Below the pieces are notes generated by a model. That model had not been told where the DNA came from and did no database searches. It saw nothing but the letters and a program-made list of their open reading frames with translations. Shown here in pieces: positions 1 through 5,706 of a DNA stretch of 28,926 bases. Numbering within the stretch: the first letter of the stretch is position 1; every line of letters starts with the position of its first letter. This DNA is from a virus. The DNA lies in the IMG/VR virus record IMGVR_UViG_3300029309_000238, positions 321-29,246 of that record. The stretch is one strand, 5' to 3'. The position numbers were made by a program, and so were the translations under genes.

Positions 1-22
1 AGTCTAGCATTTTAATTAACAT
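1..22 (-). CDS. Possible start of the next gene, cut by the window edge
   Basis: An ATG at base 22 follows the stop of the DUF3127 gene by seven bases and opens a frame (M L I K M L D) that stays open to the edge. An A-rich stretch precedes it, as at other starts here. Only seven codons are visible, so nothing can be said about the product. Confidence 0.25.
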
Positions 23-29
23 TTTTACT

Positions 30-338
30 TTAAAAGGGCAAATCATCTTCAGCAGGTGCTGCTGCTTTTTCTGTTGTTGCACCATTAACATTTACTGCCC
101 AAGCCAATATATTATTGTAGTAGTTGCCCTCATATAAACGACCTCTAATATCAATCTTACAAGTGACATCAGTTCCTATTTTAATAGAACCTATCTTGTC
201 TATGTTGTCTTTTACAACCTCCATTTTGATTGATTGAGGATAATCTCCCCCTGTATTTACTACAAATTCTCTTTTCTTAAATCCGCTTTTAAATTCTTTT
301 GTTTCAAATATAGCTTCTAACTTTCCGTTAATTTCCAT
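30..338 (-). CDS. DUF3127 family protein, SSB-like, with acidic DDLPF tail
   Basis: This is a 102-residue protein. Residues 1-85 match the DUF3127 pattern I know from Bacteroidetes: a start like MEINGKL, then KREFVV, YPQSIKMEV, IGTDVTCKIDIRGR and a final aromatic strand. That order suggests an OB-type beta barrel. After a short Ala-rich linker it ends in DDLPF, very like the acidic tip of bacterial SSB (DDDIPF), which recruits replication and repair proteins. I infer a single-stranded DNA binding role at the phage replication fork. It is the last complete gene of the 2.03-0.03 kb operon, and its start overlaps the end of the DnaA-like gene by 11 bases. The family match is strong; the biochemical role is inferred. 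Confidence 0.75.
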   Translation of the reverse strand: MEINGKLEAIFETKEFKSGFKKREFVVNTGGDYPQSIKMEVVKDNIDKIGSIKIGTDVTCKIDIRGRLYEGNYYNNILAWAVNVNGATTEKAAAPAEDDLPF

Positions 339-741
339 CTTTTAATAATTTTAGTTCAATTTCTATTTGTTCCAACCTATTATCTAATAAGTTTTTCTCT
401 TTTTTAAGTAGGTACAGTTCCTCTGATAGTGTCACTTCACTATTTTGTTCAAACACATAATCTCTAACCTTTATATAGTTTGTCATTTCTGTTTTATCAA
501 ACTCCAAAAAGTTTGTCATTTGTGTTATATGATATATTGCGGTTGCATGATTCATACTAAACATCTTTGATATTCCTTTGTATGTTTCTCCATAGTGCTT
601 TCTTAAAAAATACAAAATCATTCTTCTTGCACTAACTATCTCTCTTCTACGATTAAGACTAAATAATTCATCTTCACTAACTCCATATGTTGAGCATACT
701 GCTTTTTTTAAAGCATTTCTTCTCTCATCACTATTTAACAT
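328..741 (-). CDS. Stand-alone DnaA domain IV (DNA-binding) protein
   Basis: This 137-residue protein carries the C-terminal DNA-binding domain of DnaA without the AAA+ ATPase. Residues 10-72 show the family's features in order: VCSTYGVSEDELFS, then RRREIVSARRMILYFLRK (the basic-loop helix, usually ..R.R.iv.pRqiamYL), then YKGISKMFSMNHATAIYHI. NHATAIYH corresponds to the DnaA signature DHTTVLHA that contacts the DnaA box. Residues 105-135 form a Leu/Lys/Glu-rich coiled coil that could dimerise it. Lacking an ATPase, it may mark the phage origin or compete with host DnaA for its boxes. It overlaps both neighbours by about ten bases. The domain call is strong, the role inferred. Confidence 0.75.
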   Translation of the reverse strand: MLNSDERRNALKKAVCSTYGVSEDELFSLNRRREIVSARRMILYFLRKHYGETYKGISKMFSMNHATAIYHITQMTNFLEFDKTEMTNYIKVRDYVFEQNSEVTLSEELYLLKKEKNLLDNRLEQIEIELKLLKDGN

Positions 742-961
742 AATTTATCATATTTAAAAGTTCTATATCTCCAACATCTTGATTCTTAAACTCATCAGCA
801 TTAGCCAATAGTTGTAAATGCTTGAGCCTTAACATTGTAGGGTTTTCTAAGTATTTTGTAACACTTGTTCCCTGTAATCCTGTTACTTCACTAAATCTAC
901 GCTTAGTCATTCCTGTTACTCTAACGAATTTTTCAAACTCATTTTTTGCTATCTTTTTCAT
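731..961 (-). CDS. Small Cro/C1-like helix-turn-helix protein
   Basis: This 76-residue protein has a probable helix-turn-helix in residues 15-45 (MTKRRFSEVTGLQGTSVTKY), followed by a helical segment (LRLKHLQLLANA) as in lambda-Cro-like domains. It is probably a DNA-binding regulator, although the recognition helix is not a clear match to any one family. Its last codons overlap the ATG of the DnaA-like gene, so the two are translationally coupled. A small regulator beside an initiator-like protein would suit control of early expression or replication, which is inference. There is no integrase nearby, so a role as lysogeny repressor is not supported. Confidence 0.5.
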   Translation of the reverse strand: MKKIAKNEFEKFVRVTGMTKRRFSEVTGLQGTSVTKYLENPTMLRLKHLQLLANADEFKNQDVGDIELLNMINYVK

Positions 962-969
962 AATTAATT

Positions 970-1170
970 TTATTTTACTATTTCTAATTCAATTTCAAAT
1001 TCTGATAAATATGCTTGTTTGATTTTTTCATCTGACATTTGCATATATAAATCTATAAATGTTTTACTTAGTCCTTTAGGTGTTTTTTTATTATCAATCT
1101 TTCCTATTTGACTTCTAGTGATTGAAACTATTGCACCTTCTTTTGTCATTACGTGTTTTCTTATTGCCAT
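970..1170 (-). CDS. Hypothetical protein, 66 aa
   Basis: I do not recognise this gene. It encodes 66 residues, basic in the first half (MAIRKHVMTKEG, KIDNKKTPKG) and acidic and helical at the end (SEFEIELEIVK). The start overlaps the stop of the 1161-1397 gene by ten bases and the spacing to the next gene is eight bases, so it is a co-transcribed member of the operon. There are no cysteine pairs, membrane segments or catalytic motifs. It could be a small DNA-metabolism accessory factor, but only its position suggests that. Confidence 0.5.
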   Translation of the reverse strand: MAIRKHVMTKEGAIVSITRSQIGKIDNKKTPKGLSKTFIDLYMQMSDEKIKQAYLSEFEIELEIVK

Positions 1171-1397
1171 CTTTTTGCCATTTTATTAAATTGTTCTCTA
1201 GGGTCTTTTGATACAAAATCATCTTTTAGCTTGTTAATTAATAAATATGCTTCTTGATATGTTAAATGTAAAAGACCTGTTTCAATATCTTTTATTTCAT
1301 CTTGTTCATACGGAACACCTGTCAGCAAACCCTCAATAATAGCCATTTGACTATTACTGATAGGTTCACCTGCAAGTATTTCGTCTATCCAATCCAT
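1161..1397 (-). CDS. Hypothetical acidic protein, 78 aa
   Basis: This 78-residue acidic, helical protein has no motif I recognise. The segment SNSQMAIIEGLLTGVPYEQDEIKDIE followed by LTYQEAYLLINKLKDDF reads as a run of short amphipathic helices, and the C-terminus (EQFNKMAKRW) is basic. Its ATG shares the stop region of the upstream 1397-1792 gene (TAATGG), and it overlaps the next gene by ten bases. That tight coupling to a possible annealing protein makes a partner role plausible but unproven. Confidence 0.55.
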   Translation of the reverse strand: MDWIDEILAGEPISNSQMAIIEGLLTGVPYEQDEIKDIETGLLHLTYQEAYLLINKLKDDFVSKDPREQFNKMAKRWQ

Positions 1398-1792
1398 TAA
1401 TCAGCCATTTCATCTTGACCAAATACACCCTGCTCATAAAATCCTGTAAGCATTAATACTGCTCTTGATTTGGCTCTTTTCTCTGCCATAGCCACAGGAA
1501 ACTTACCCGCAAGACCCATAGTGTTTTCTTTACTGCTTTCCCCAAAAGACTCTACCCTCTTTTGACCATCTGACATTTCACCAACACATCTAAGCACAAC
1601 CCAATCTTTTTCCATAACTATTGGTTCATAAGACAATCTAATACCACGATTACTTACAATCTTATCAATTCCTGTTCTAGTGATAATAACAAAACCTCTT
1701 TTGTCTTTATACACATCTTCTTGTACTAGACCATTCTCTGTGAATAGTCTGCGTAAACTTTCTTTTTTAGTTTCTGTTTTAATTTCTGACAT
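1397..1792 (-). CDS. Possible ssDNA annealing/recombination protein (Rad52/Sak-like), tentative
   Basis: This is a 131-residue soluble protein. The second half has two strands (YEPIVMEKDWVVLRCVG and KRVESFGESS) followed by NTMGLAGKFPVAMAEKRAKSRAVLMLTGFYEQGVFGQDEMAD. The order of a beta sheet, a Gly-rich turn, then a helix with a K-R-A-x-x-R-A core and an acidic end resembles phage single-strand annealing proteins of the Rad52/Sak group, where the equivalent helix is A.KRA...A. The match is by pattern only and the protein is shorter than typical Rad52 cores. Its place in an operon with an SSB-like and a DnaA-like protein supports a DNA-metabolism role. Proteins of this type are often left as hypothetical. 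Confidence 0.35.
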   Translation of the reverse strand: MSEIKTETKKESLRRLFTENGLVQEDVYKDKRGFVIITRTGIDKIVSNRGIRLSYEPIVMEKDWVVLRCVGEMSDGQKRVESFGESSKENTMGLAGKFPVAMAEKRAKSRAVLMLTGFYEQGVFGQDEMAD

Positions 1793-1803
1793 AATAATAT
1801 TTA

Positions 1804-2034
1804 TTAAAGTAGGTTAATATAAACTCTTAGTTCTTTTAGGGTATCTATATCGCAAAGTCTTGCTGATATTCTACCATTTGCCCATTGTTGCAACTCTTTA
1901 TCACCTGAATTAGCATAGTCTATCTCAGACTCCTCATCTCTAGATAATAATGTTTTTAGTAAATTTATCTTGCTATCCAAAAGGAAAAGAACCTCTCCTT
2001 TTTTTAAAGTTGATACTTTTGATTCTTCTGACAT
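1804..2034 (-). CDS. Hypothetical protein, first gene of the DNA-metabolism operon
   Basis: This 76-residue helical protein is not recognised. It has a basic N-terminal part (VSTLKKGEVLFLLDSKINLLKTLL), an acidic middle (RDEESEIDY) and a Leu-rich end (CDIDTLKELRVYINLL). It is the promoter-proximal gene of the operon that runs to base 30. The ATG lies 29 bases after the promoter box TAACTTTG, leaving room for a leader. The next gene starts 12 bases downstream. Confidence 0.5.
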   Translation of the reverse strand: MSEESKVSTLKKGEVLFLLDSKINLLKTLLSRDEESEIDYANSGDKELQQWANGRISARLCDIDTLKELRVYINLL

Positions 2035-2063
2035 AATAGTTTTGTTTTAATTAATAACTTCGA

Positions 2064-2094
2064 CAAAGTTAGTAAATAAATTTAAACTACCAAA
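2064..2094 (-). promoter_or_regulatory. Bacteroidetes-type promoter for the 2034-30 operon
   Basis: On the minus strand TTTG (2094-2091) is followed after 19 bases by TAACTTTG (2071-2064), a perfect match to the Bacteroidetes -7 consensus TAnnTTTG with the expected spacing. The start codon is 29 bases further on, so the predicted transcript has a leader of about 25 bases, unlike the leaderless promoters of the structural genes. Confidence 0.65.
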
Positions 2095-2130
2095 AATAAT
2101 TTAAGAAAAATGTAAAAAAAGTTTATACTA

Positions 2131-2892
2131 CTAGAGTGATTTAGTGTGAATTATTTTAGAACCCAAGTCCATAGGAATAAATATTGCAGTCTTTCCACCA
2201 TCAAGAACTACTCCACATCCTAAAGTTGGCTTCTTAGGAAAGTTCTTACCATAAGAAAATGCCATAGCATCTACATCTATGCCACATCCAACATTCATTC
2301 CAAATATTAAATCACTTCTTGAAGCCATATAGTTTACACCACCAAAAGAATGGCAATGACCAATTACAGTAGATTGTCTGTTAGAGATTGCTCTATTTTT
2401 ATGAGCCATAGCACCACTACTTCCTGTTCCATGTTCATACAATACATTGTCTATCTCCCATTGCAGTTCCCACTTCCAACCTTTAGGTGCGTTCCATATT
2501 TCTTCGTATGACTTTAAAAATCTTTTAGGAATACCTGCCGTTGTCGCTTGTCTAAAAGGTAGTGCAGAATGATTACCAACACACACTTTAACATCAGGAA
2601 AAGTAGAATACCATTTTTCCATAGCTCTCTGAGCAGTTTCAGCTTCGTTTTCAGCGTTAGGCATCTCAGCCATTTTTTCGTGATAAGATAGTGCAGAGTT
2701 ATCTACTTCATCTCCAATGTGTACTATTTCAGAAACACCAAACCTATCAAATACTTCGTAACAAAAATTTCTGTAATTAGGGTGACAGAATGGCTCGTGT
2801 GTGTCACCTATGATACCTACACCACCTCCATTTCTATGTTTTTGTATGATTTCAAACTCTTTTTGAGTAAGTCTAGGTCTGTATTGTTTCAT
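2131..2892 (-). CDS. Calcineurin-like metallophosphoesterase
   Basis: This 253-residue protein has all the metal-binding blocks of the calcineurin-like superfamily, in order: GDTH (29-32), GDEVD (60-64), GNHS (106-109) and GHCH (178-181), with YEHG near 152-155 as a further candidate ligand. It should be a di-metal phosphoesterase; whether it acts on nucleic acid, nucleotides or phosphoprotein cannot be read from the sequence. I chose the ATG at 2892 over one at 2928 because the promoter box TATACTTG (2915-2908) lies between them, so the upstream ATG would not be transcribed. It stands alone between its own promoter and the promoter of the next operon. No clear hairpin follows it. Confidence 0.85.
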   Translation of the reverse strand: MKQYRPRLTQKEFEIIQKHRNGGGVGIIGDTHEPFCHPNYRNFCYEVFDRFGVSEIVHIGDEVDNSALSYHEKMAEMPNAENEAETAQRAMEKWYSTFPDVKVCVGNHSALPFRQATTAGIPKRFLKSYEEIWNAPKGWKWELQWEIDNVLYEHGTGSSGAMAHKNRAISNRQSTVIGHCHSFGGVNYMASRSDLIFGMNVGCGIDVDAMAFSYGKNFPKKPTLGCGVVLDGGKTAIFIPMDLGSKIIHTKSL

Positions 2893-2907
2893 ATGTCTAT
2901 GTTTTTG

Positions 2908-2939
2908 CAAGTATAGTAAAAAAAACATAAAAAAACAAA
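2908..2939 (-). promoter_or_regulatory. Bacteroidetes-type promoter for the metallophosphoesterase
   Basis: TTTG (2939-2936), 20 bases, then TATACTTG (2915-2908), one mismatch to TAnnTTTG. The same -7 octamer and the same 20-base spacing recur at 10120-10151. The -33 TTTG lies in the T-rich tail of the terminator hairpin just upstream. The ATG follows the -7 box after 15 bases. Confidence 0.7.
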
Positions 2940-2940
2940 T

Positions 2941-2960
2941 GAGGTACTGAGTAGCACCCC
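2941..2960 (-). terminator. Probable terminator of the lysis module
   Basis: On the minus strand GGGGTGC and GTACCTC can pair over seven positions (two of them G-T) around the loop TACTCA. The run TTTGTTTTTTT and then a second T-run follow directly. It lies 76 bases after the stop of the last holin gene. Its tail overlaps the next promoter. Confidence 0.5.
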
Positions 2961-3035
2961 ACTTGAAAACTAAAACAAAGTATTATATCATACAGATATG
3001 ACTGCAAATATAATAAAAAAAAAGTAAGTAAAAAG

Positions 3036-3425
3036 TTATTTTTTAATTTTTTCGTAAGACCTGCCGCCAAAGTATGCACCAAAGCAAGTGATAGCCAAAA
3101 TTTGCCATAGGTCAATCCAAGAATCTTTTATATCCATATCTACATACCCAAAGTCAACTAAGGTAAATATAGTTAGCACAACCATCAAGAAAGCTAATGT
3201 AAGCGGTCTAATGGACTTTGTAAGCCAATTACCATTCATATCTGCTTCCCAACGCTTTGTTACCTCTAACTGCATCTTTTGTTCATAATCTAAAACATAC
3301 TTTTTTATTTCAGACTTTATAATTTCTTTTTCTTCTGCTGAGGTATGTATCTTATCAATAGCATTTCCAACTGAATTAACTAATTCACTAGCACCACTAC
3401 TAAAAATTTTACTAAAAATACTCAT
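3036..3425 (-). CDS. Holin (3TM family)
   Basis: This 129-residue protein has a soluble helical N-terminal half (residues 1-60, with EEKEIIKSEIKKYVLDYEQKMQLEVTKRWEAD) and two clear hydrophobic stretches in the second half: PLTLAFLMVVLTIFTLVDF and WQILAITCFGAYFGG. The junction NGNWLTKSIRPLTL is typical of the holin_3TM family (gene-transfer-agent release holins), which permeabilise the inner membrane at lysis. It is the last gene of the lysis cassette. It is separated from the DUF5675 gene by a 50-base hairpin repeat rather than overlapping it, so its expression may be controlled separately. The terminator at 2941-2960 follows it. Confidence 0.75.
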   Translation of the reverse strand: MSIFSKIFSSGASELVNSVGNAIDKIHTSAEEKEIIKSEIKKYVLDYEQKMQLEVTKRWEADMNGNWLTKSIRPLTLAFLMVVLTIFTLVDFGYVDMDIKDSWIDLWQILAITCFGAYFGGRSYEKIKK

Positions 3426-3456
3426 ATCTTTATCTTTAACTATATCTTTATCTTTA
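3424..3456. repeat. Tandem 15-base repeat before the holin start
   Basis: ATATCTTTATCTTTA occurs exactly at 3424-3438 and 3442-3456 (plus strand), with a period of 18 bases. The first copy reaches into the holin start codon. The second copy merges into the 50-base hairpin repeat. It may affect translation initiation of the holin; this is inference. Confidence 0.6.
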
Positions 3457-3492
3457 TTATATAGGGTATAAAGTACCCTTTAGAAACCCTTA
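3443..3492 (-). repeat. 50-base hairpin repeat, copy A
   Basis: Read on the minus strand it starts with the stop codon of the DUF5675 gene (TAAGGGT), has a second AAGGGTA and an inverted TACCCT that form a perfect six-base stem (AGGGTA/TACCCT at 3463-3479, five-base loop). It ends in ATAATAAAGATAAAGATA. It aligns without gaps to 26596-26645 with about 40 of 50 bases identical. The stem and flanks are conserved and the loop is not. No T-run follows, so it is not a standard terminator. Confidence 0.6.
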
Positions 3493-3969
3493 AAATTGTT
3501 TATCAAAGTCAATGTACTCTATAGTAACATCTTCTCCTTTCTCCATTCTTTCTGATATTTCTTTGTAAACTCTTTTATAGGCATTTGTAGATTTACCTAT
3601 AAAACCATCTTTAATTATTTGATTGTTTTCTTGCGAATCGCCCAAGAGTAAACATCCTGCGGTATTCTCATCGCTATTACCACAATGTAACAAAATGTAA
3701 TCAAAATTAGGCACATCCATAACTTGCAACATTCCTTTATGAATGTTAGAAAAACGCTTACTATATTTGTTATGAAAGCCACCTTCTTTTCTATACTCTA
3801 TATTATACTTTCCTTTTGGTATTCTTGTTTCTCCCTTAACCTTTAAAACTCTATGCTCATCTTCTAATGTGTAGCATAAAAACCTAAGTCCAAAACTATC
3901 AGTCTTTTCAAATAAAATACCATTAGTGCAATCTTTTTCGCTACTAATTCTATAAACAACTAACTTCAT
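3490..3969 (-). CDS. DUF5675 family protein, candidate lysis enzyme
   Basis: This 159-residue protein matches the DUF5675 pattern: LCYTLEDEHRVLKVKGETRIPKGKYNIEYR at about residues 31-60, then VPNFDYILLHCGNSDENTAGCLLLG at about residues 90-114. The pair IPxGxY ... LLHxGN....TxGC is reminiscent of the L,D-transpeptidase active site (H...S.GC), so C109 with H99 is a possible catalytic pair; this is my inference. The family is common in phage lysis regions, and no lysozyme, amidase or peptidase gene is visible nearby, so it may supply the wall-degrading activity. An open frame extends upstream to 4011, but the ATG at 3969, four bases after the stop of the cysteine-rich gene, is the natural start. 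Confidence 0.65.
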   Translation of the reverse strand: MKLVVYRISSEKDCTNGILFEKTDSFGLRFLCYTLEDEHRVLKVKGETRIPKGKYNIEYRKEGGFHNKYSKRFSNIHKGMLQVMDVPNFDYILLHCGNSDENTAGCLLLGDSQENNQIIKDGFIGKSTNAYKRVYKEISERMEKGEDVTIEYIDFDKQF

Positions 3970-3973
3970 ATTA

Positions 3974-4111
3974 TTAGTTACATTGTTTGCAGTCCTCTTT
4001 ACTACTAGCATTACACTCTTCTATATCACAAAAATGTTCAGCAGTTTCAGCAGTTTCAGCAGTTTCACAGCTTTCTTGACAATTTTCTTTATCTTCGCAA
4101 TTACAATTCAT
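3974..4111 (-). CDS. 45-aa cysteine-rich acidic protein
   Basis: A short frame not resembling anything I know starts at ATG 4111, overlapping the stop of the holin-like gene as ATGA, and ends with TAA just before the DUF5675 start. Of its 45 residues eight are cysteine (C3, C5, C11, C15, C28, C33, C41, C44). Many are Glu or Asp, and a central TAE unit is repeated three times. There is no signal peptide or hydrophobic segment. The CxC and CxxC spacings suggest metal binding, or disulfides if exported. The perfect coupling to both neighbours and strict frame conservation within a packed cassette argue that it is translated. Confidence 0.55.
   Translation of the reverse strand: MNCNCEDKENCQESCETAETAETAEHFCDIEECNASSKEDCKQCN
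4040..4066. repeat. Three tandem 9-base repeats in the cysteine-rich gene
   Basis: AGCAGTTTC occurs three times in a row on the plus strand. On the coding strand it gives three copies of the in-frame unit encoding E-T-A. Copy number could vary by slippage without breaking the frame. Confidence 0.85.
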
Positions 4112-4317
4112 TTTTTTTCTTTTATAAATTCAAGTATAATATCTATTTTTTTTTTAATCTCTTCCATATTGGAAGCGTTTTTTTCATGATGCTTAGAAAA
4201 AGTATTTTTTACCTCATGTATGCTAAAAAAGAAAAAACGATAAAGTGCATAACAACTACCTATAAGCAAAACAAGTGTAATTCCATATGTTTCTACTAAC
4301 TTTAAAATATCTTCCAT
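4108..4317 (-). CDS. Holin-like single-TM protein with coiled coil
   Basis: This 69-residue protein has one membrane segment near the N-terminus (YGITLVLLIGSCYALYRFFFF) followed by a charged helical tail (KHHEKNASNMEEIKKKIDIILEFIKEKK). The arrangement is that of small BhlA/UviB-type holin-like proteins, with the tail in the cytoplasm. Its ATG overlaps the stop of the 31-residue gene before it (TAATG) and its TGA overlaps the start of the cysteine-rich gene. The context of adjacent holin, XhlA-like and DUF5675 genes supports a lysis role. It could also be an accessory or antiholin; the sequence cannot tell. Confidence 0.55.
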   Translation of the reverse strand: MEDILKLVETYGITLVLLIGSCYALYRFFFFSIHEVKNTFSKHHEKNASNMEEIKKKIDIILEFIKEKK

Positions 4318-4412
4318 TATAATTTACAGTATTTACAATCACCAAAACAAACTTTTTTAAATGTAGCATAATGTAAAATAATACAAGCTATTACTTTTAG
4401 TTTTTTAATCAT
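4317..4412 (-). CDS. 31-aa protein with CxxC motif
   Basis: This tiny frame begins MIKKLKVIACIILHYATF and ends KKVCFGDCKYCKL. It has a short hydrophobic N-terminal stretch and four cysteines, with a CFGDCKYC cluster at the end. The start overlaps the end of the 4405-4629 gene by eight bases and the stop overlaps the ATG of the holin-like gene, as expected for a real member of the cassette. VIAC fits a lipobox pattern, but the hydrophobic segment before it is far too short for a signal peptide, so I do not call it a lipoprotein. Function unknown. Confidence 0.4.
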   Translation of the reverse strand: MIKKLKVIACIILHYATFKKVCFGDCKYCKL

Positions 4413-4629
4413 TTTTACAATTTTTAATTGTTGCTAATTCTTTTTCTAATTCTACTATTCTATCTTCGCACTCATTGATTATTTTAATCTTTTTTTCTAG
4501 TCTTTTTTCAAGAACAATAATATCTTCATCAAGTTGTGCTATTTGACTATAAGCAATACCCATAGTAAATATAATACCAATTATCCATATTATATTACCT
4601 ACAGATAGTGTTAAGTCTTTTTGTATCAT
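4405..4629 (-). CDS. N-terminal TM plus coiled-coil protein, inner-membrane spanin-like candidate
   Basis: This 74-residue protein has one N-terminal membrane segment (VGNIIWIIGIIFTMGIAYSQI) followed by a long heptad-patterned helix (LDEDIIVLEKRLEKKIKIINECEDRIVELEKELATI). That topology, a membrane anchor with a periplasmic coiled coil, is the one used by inner-membrane spanins, which disrupt the outer membrane at the end of lysis in Gram-negative hosts. No outer-membrane lipoprotein partner is recognisable, so the role is only suggested. The ATG overlaps the stop of the basic 43-residue gene (ATGA), and the end overlaps the 31-residue gene. Confidence 0.45.
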   Translation of the reverse strand: MIQKDLTLSVGNIIWIIGIIFTMGIAYSQIAQLDEDIIVLEKRLEKKIKIINECEDRIVELEKELATIKNCKND

Positions 4630-4757
4630 CTACCTTGAGAATTATAAGGTTTTTGATACTGTTTACCGCCTTTAGTTCTACTTTTACTTTTTGAGTGTAT
4701 GCCTTTACGTTTTATTTTAGCCTTTTTTCTATATGTAAAATTTATACCCTTAGCCAT
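4626..4757 (-). CDS. 43-aa very basic protein
   Basis: This short frame (begins MAKGINFTYRKKAKIKRK, ends KQYQKPYNSQGR) holds many Lys and Arg residues and almost no acidic ones. Small basic proteins with a similar KG..SKSK..K.QKPY..QGR layout occur near the lysis genes of other Bacteroidetes phages as far as I recall; their function is unknown. The ATG lies inside the last codons of the XhlA-like gene and the TGA overlaps the next ATG, so the frame fits the cassette exactly. It could bind nucleic acid, the virion or the negatively charged membrane face. Confidence 0.55.
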   Translation of the reverse strand: MAKGINFTYRKKAKIKRKGIHSKSKSRTKGGKQYQKPYNSQGR

Positions 4758-4995
4758 TTTTAGTAAAAAAATAAGCTACCAAAGAACCAACAACTATAGT
4801 CCATATACCCCACAATCCTCTTTGCATAGTAATTCTAGCAGAAGTATTTTTATTTACTCTAGCAACAACACCATTATCAGGATTTAAAAGATTTTTAGTT
4901 AGCATATCTAACTTTTCATCCATCTTGTCTAGTTTCTCTTCCATAGAGTCCATTCTCTGTTTCATAAGTGCTATTTCTTGTGCTGCTGTTGCCAT
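4750..4995 (-). CDS. XhlA-like lysis accessory membrane protein
   Basis: This 81-residue protein starts with a long coiled coil (residues 5-38; MKQRMDSMEEKLDKMDEKLDMLTKNL), continues with NPDNGVVARVNKNT and ends with a single membrane helix (LWGIWTIVVGSLVAYFF). The order of coiled coil, short linker and C-terminal anchor is that of the hemolysin XhlA family, which assists holins in phage lysis. It is the first gene of the lysis cassette. Its ATG overlaps the stop of the LamG gene, which places it in the same transcript as the structural genes, with no promoter of its own seen. Confidence 0.6.
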   Translation of the reverse strand: MATAAQEIALMKQRMDSMEEKLDKMDEKLDMLTKNLLNPDNGVVARVNKNTSARITMQRGLWGIWTIVVGSLVAYFFTKNG

Positions 4996-5705
4996 TATAG
5001 TCCGTTTCTTGAATTTATATCAGCTTCTACTGCTGTAACATTTGATGCAGAAAGTTCAGTATCAAATAGTGCTATTTCATAAATATCCATATCAGATGCT
5101 TCATTACCAATTCCTGTAAAGTCAAAAAGATTTGAAATTGCAAGTGTTGTTGTTGCACTTTGTAAGCTTCCATTAATTCTTATAGTTATAGTTCCATTAC
5201 TTGCTCTTAACAAAGCAAATAAAAACTTACCTGTAGGTATAGCACTATCTGTATCTATATCTCTATTAATCCCATTAATTCTTGCTCTAAATCCATCAGA
5301 AGAACCACCTCTAAAAAATCTTAGCTCATCATTTCCTGCTCTACCTACTACAGCTTCATTAGAAGCACCACTTTCAATAATATCAATAACACCAAAAACA
5401 GAAAATGCACCTAAATTTAATTGGTCTGATGCAGTTTTTAGTTCAGATTTATTACCTGTTGTAAAAGCTAATTTTCCTGTAGCAGAAGTAAAAGGAACAT
5501 CATTATCTGAAGCAGGAGGTACTAAATTCATATTTTCACTACTATTACCACTACTATCACTCCATTGACTTACATTGCCATCTCCATCTACACTTATAGA
5601 TGTATTAAATTTATACCAAGCCTTTAAATTACCAACAGTTAATAAAGCTGATTTAGCAGTTGAAACTGTTGACTTTAATCCTATATTTACTCCTAGTCGA
5701 AACAT
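4995..5705 (-). CDS. LamG/concanavalin-like surface protein
   Basis: This is a 236-residue beta-rich protein. After about 25 residues comes LKAWYKFNTSISVDGDGNVSQWSDSSGN, the WY.FN ... V..W.D.SGN pattern that begins LamG/concanavalin-A-like lectin domains in Bacteroidetes and their phages. It ends with IYEIALFDTELSASNVTAVEADINS, the matching last strand and helix (E.alfd..LS...). It is probably a glycan-binding decoration of the virion or tail. It follows three beta-rich structural genes and precedes the lysis cassette by overlap. Two other genes (16351-17352, 22240-23409) carry related domains. The ligand is unknown. Confidence 0.65.
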   Translation of the reverse strand: MFRLGVNIGLKSTVSTAKSALLTVGNLKAWYKFNTSISVDGDGNVSQWSDSSGNSSENMNLVPPASDNDVPFTSATGKLAFTTGNKSELKTASDQLNLGAFSVFGVIDIIESGASNEAVVGRAGNDELRFFRGGSSDGFRARINGINRDIDTDSAIPTGKFLFALLRASNGTITIRINGSLQSATTTLAISNLFDFTGIGNEASDMDIYEIALFDTELSASNVTAVEADINSRNGL

Positions 5706-5706
5706 A

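Noticed and set aside
1707-1715. TTATACACA, a match to the DnaA box consensus TTWTNCACA
   Set aside because: It is a single copy inside a coding region; by base composition about two such matches are expected in the window by chance, and no cluster exists.
2893-2928. Longer start of the metallophosphoesterase gene at 2928
   Set aside because: The promoter -7 box lies downstream of that ATG and the extra residues do not belong to the family; the ATG at 2892 fits better.
3005-3012. TATATTTG on the minus strand, a perfect -7 match after the holin gene
   Set aside because: No TTTG at -33, no gene start follows, and a terminator intervenes before the metallophosphoesterase gene.
4317-4412. Lipoprotein (outer spanin) reading of the 31-residue peptide through VIAC
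   Set aside because: Only a few hydrophobic residues precede the cysteine, too short for a signal peptide.
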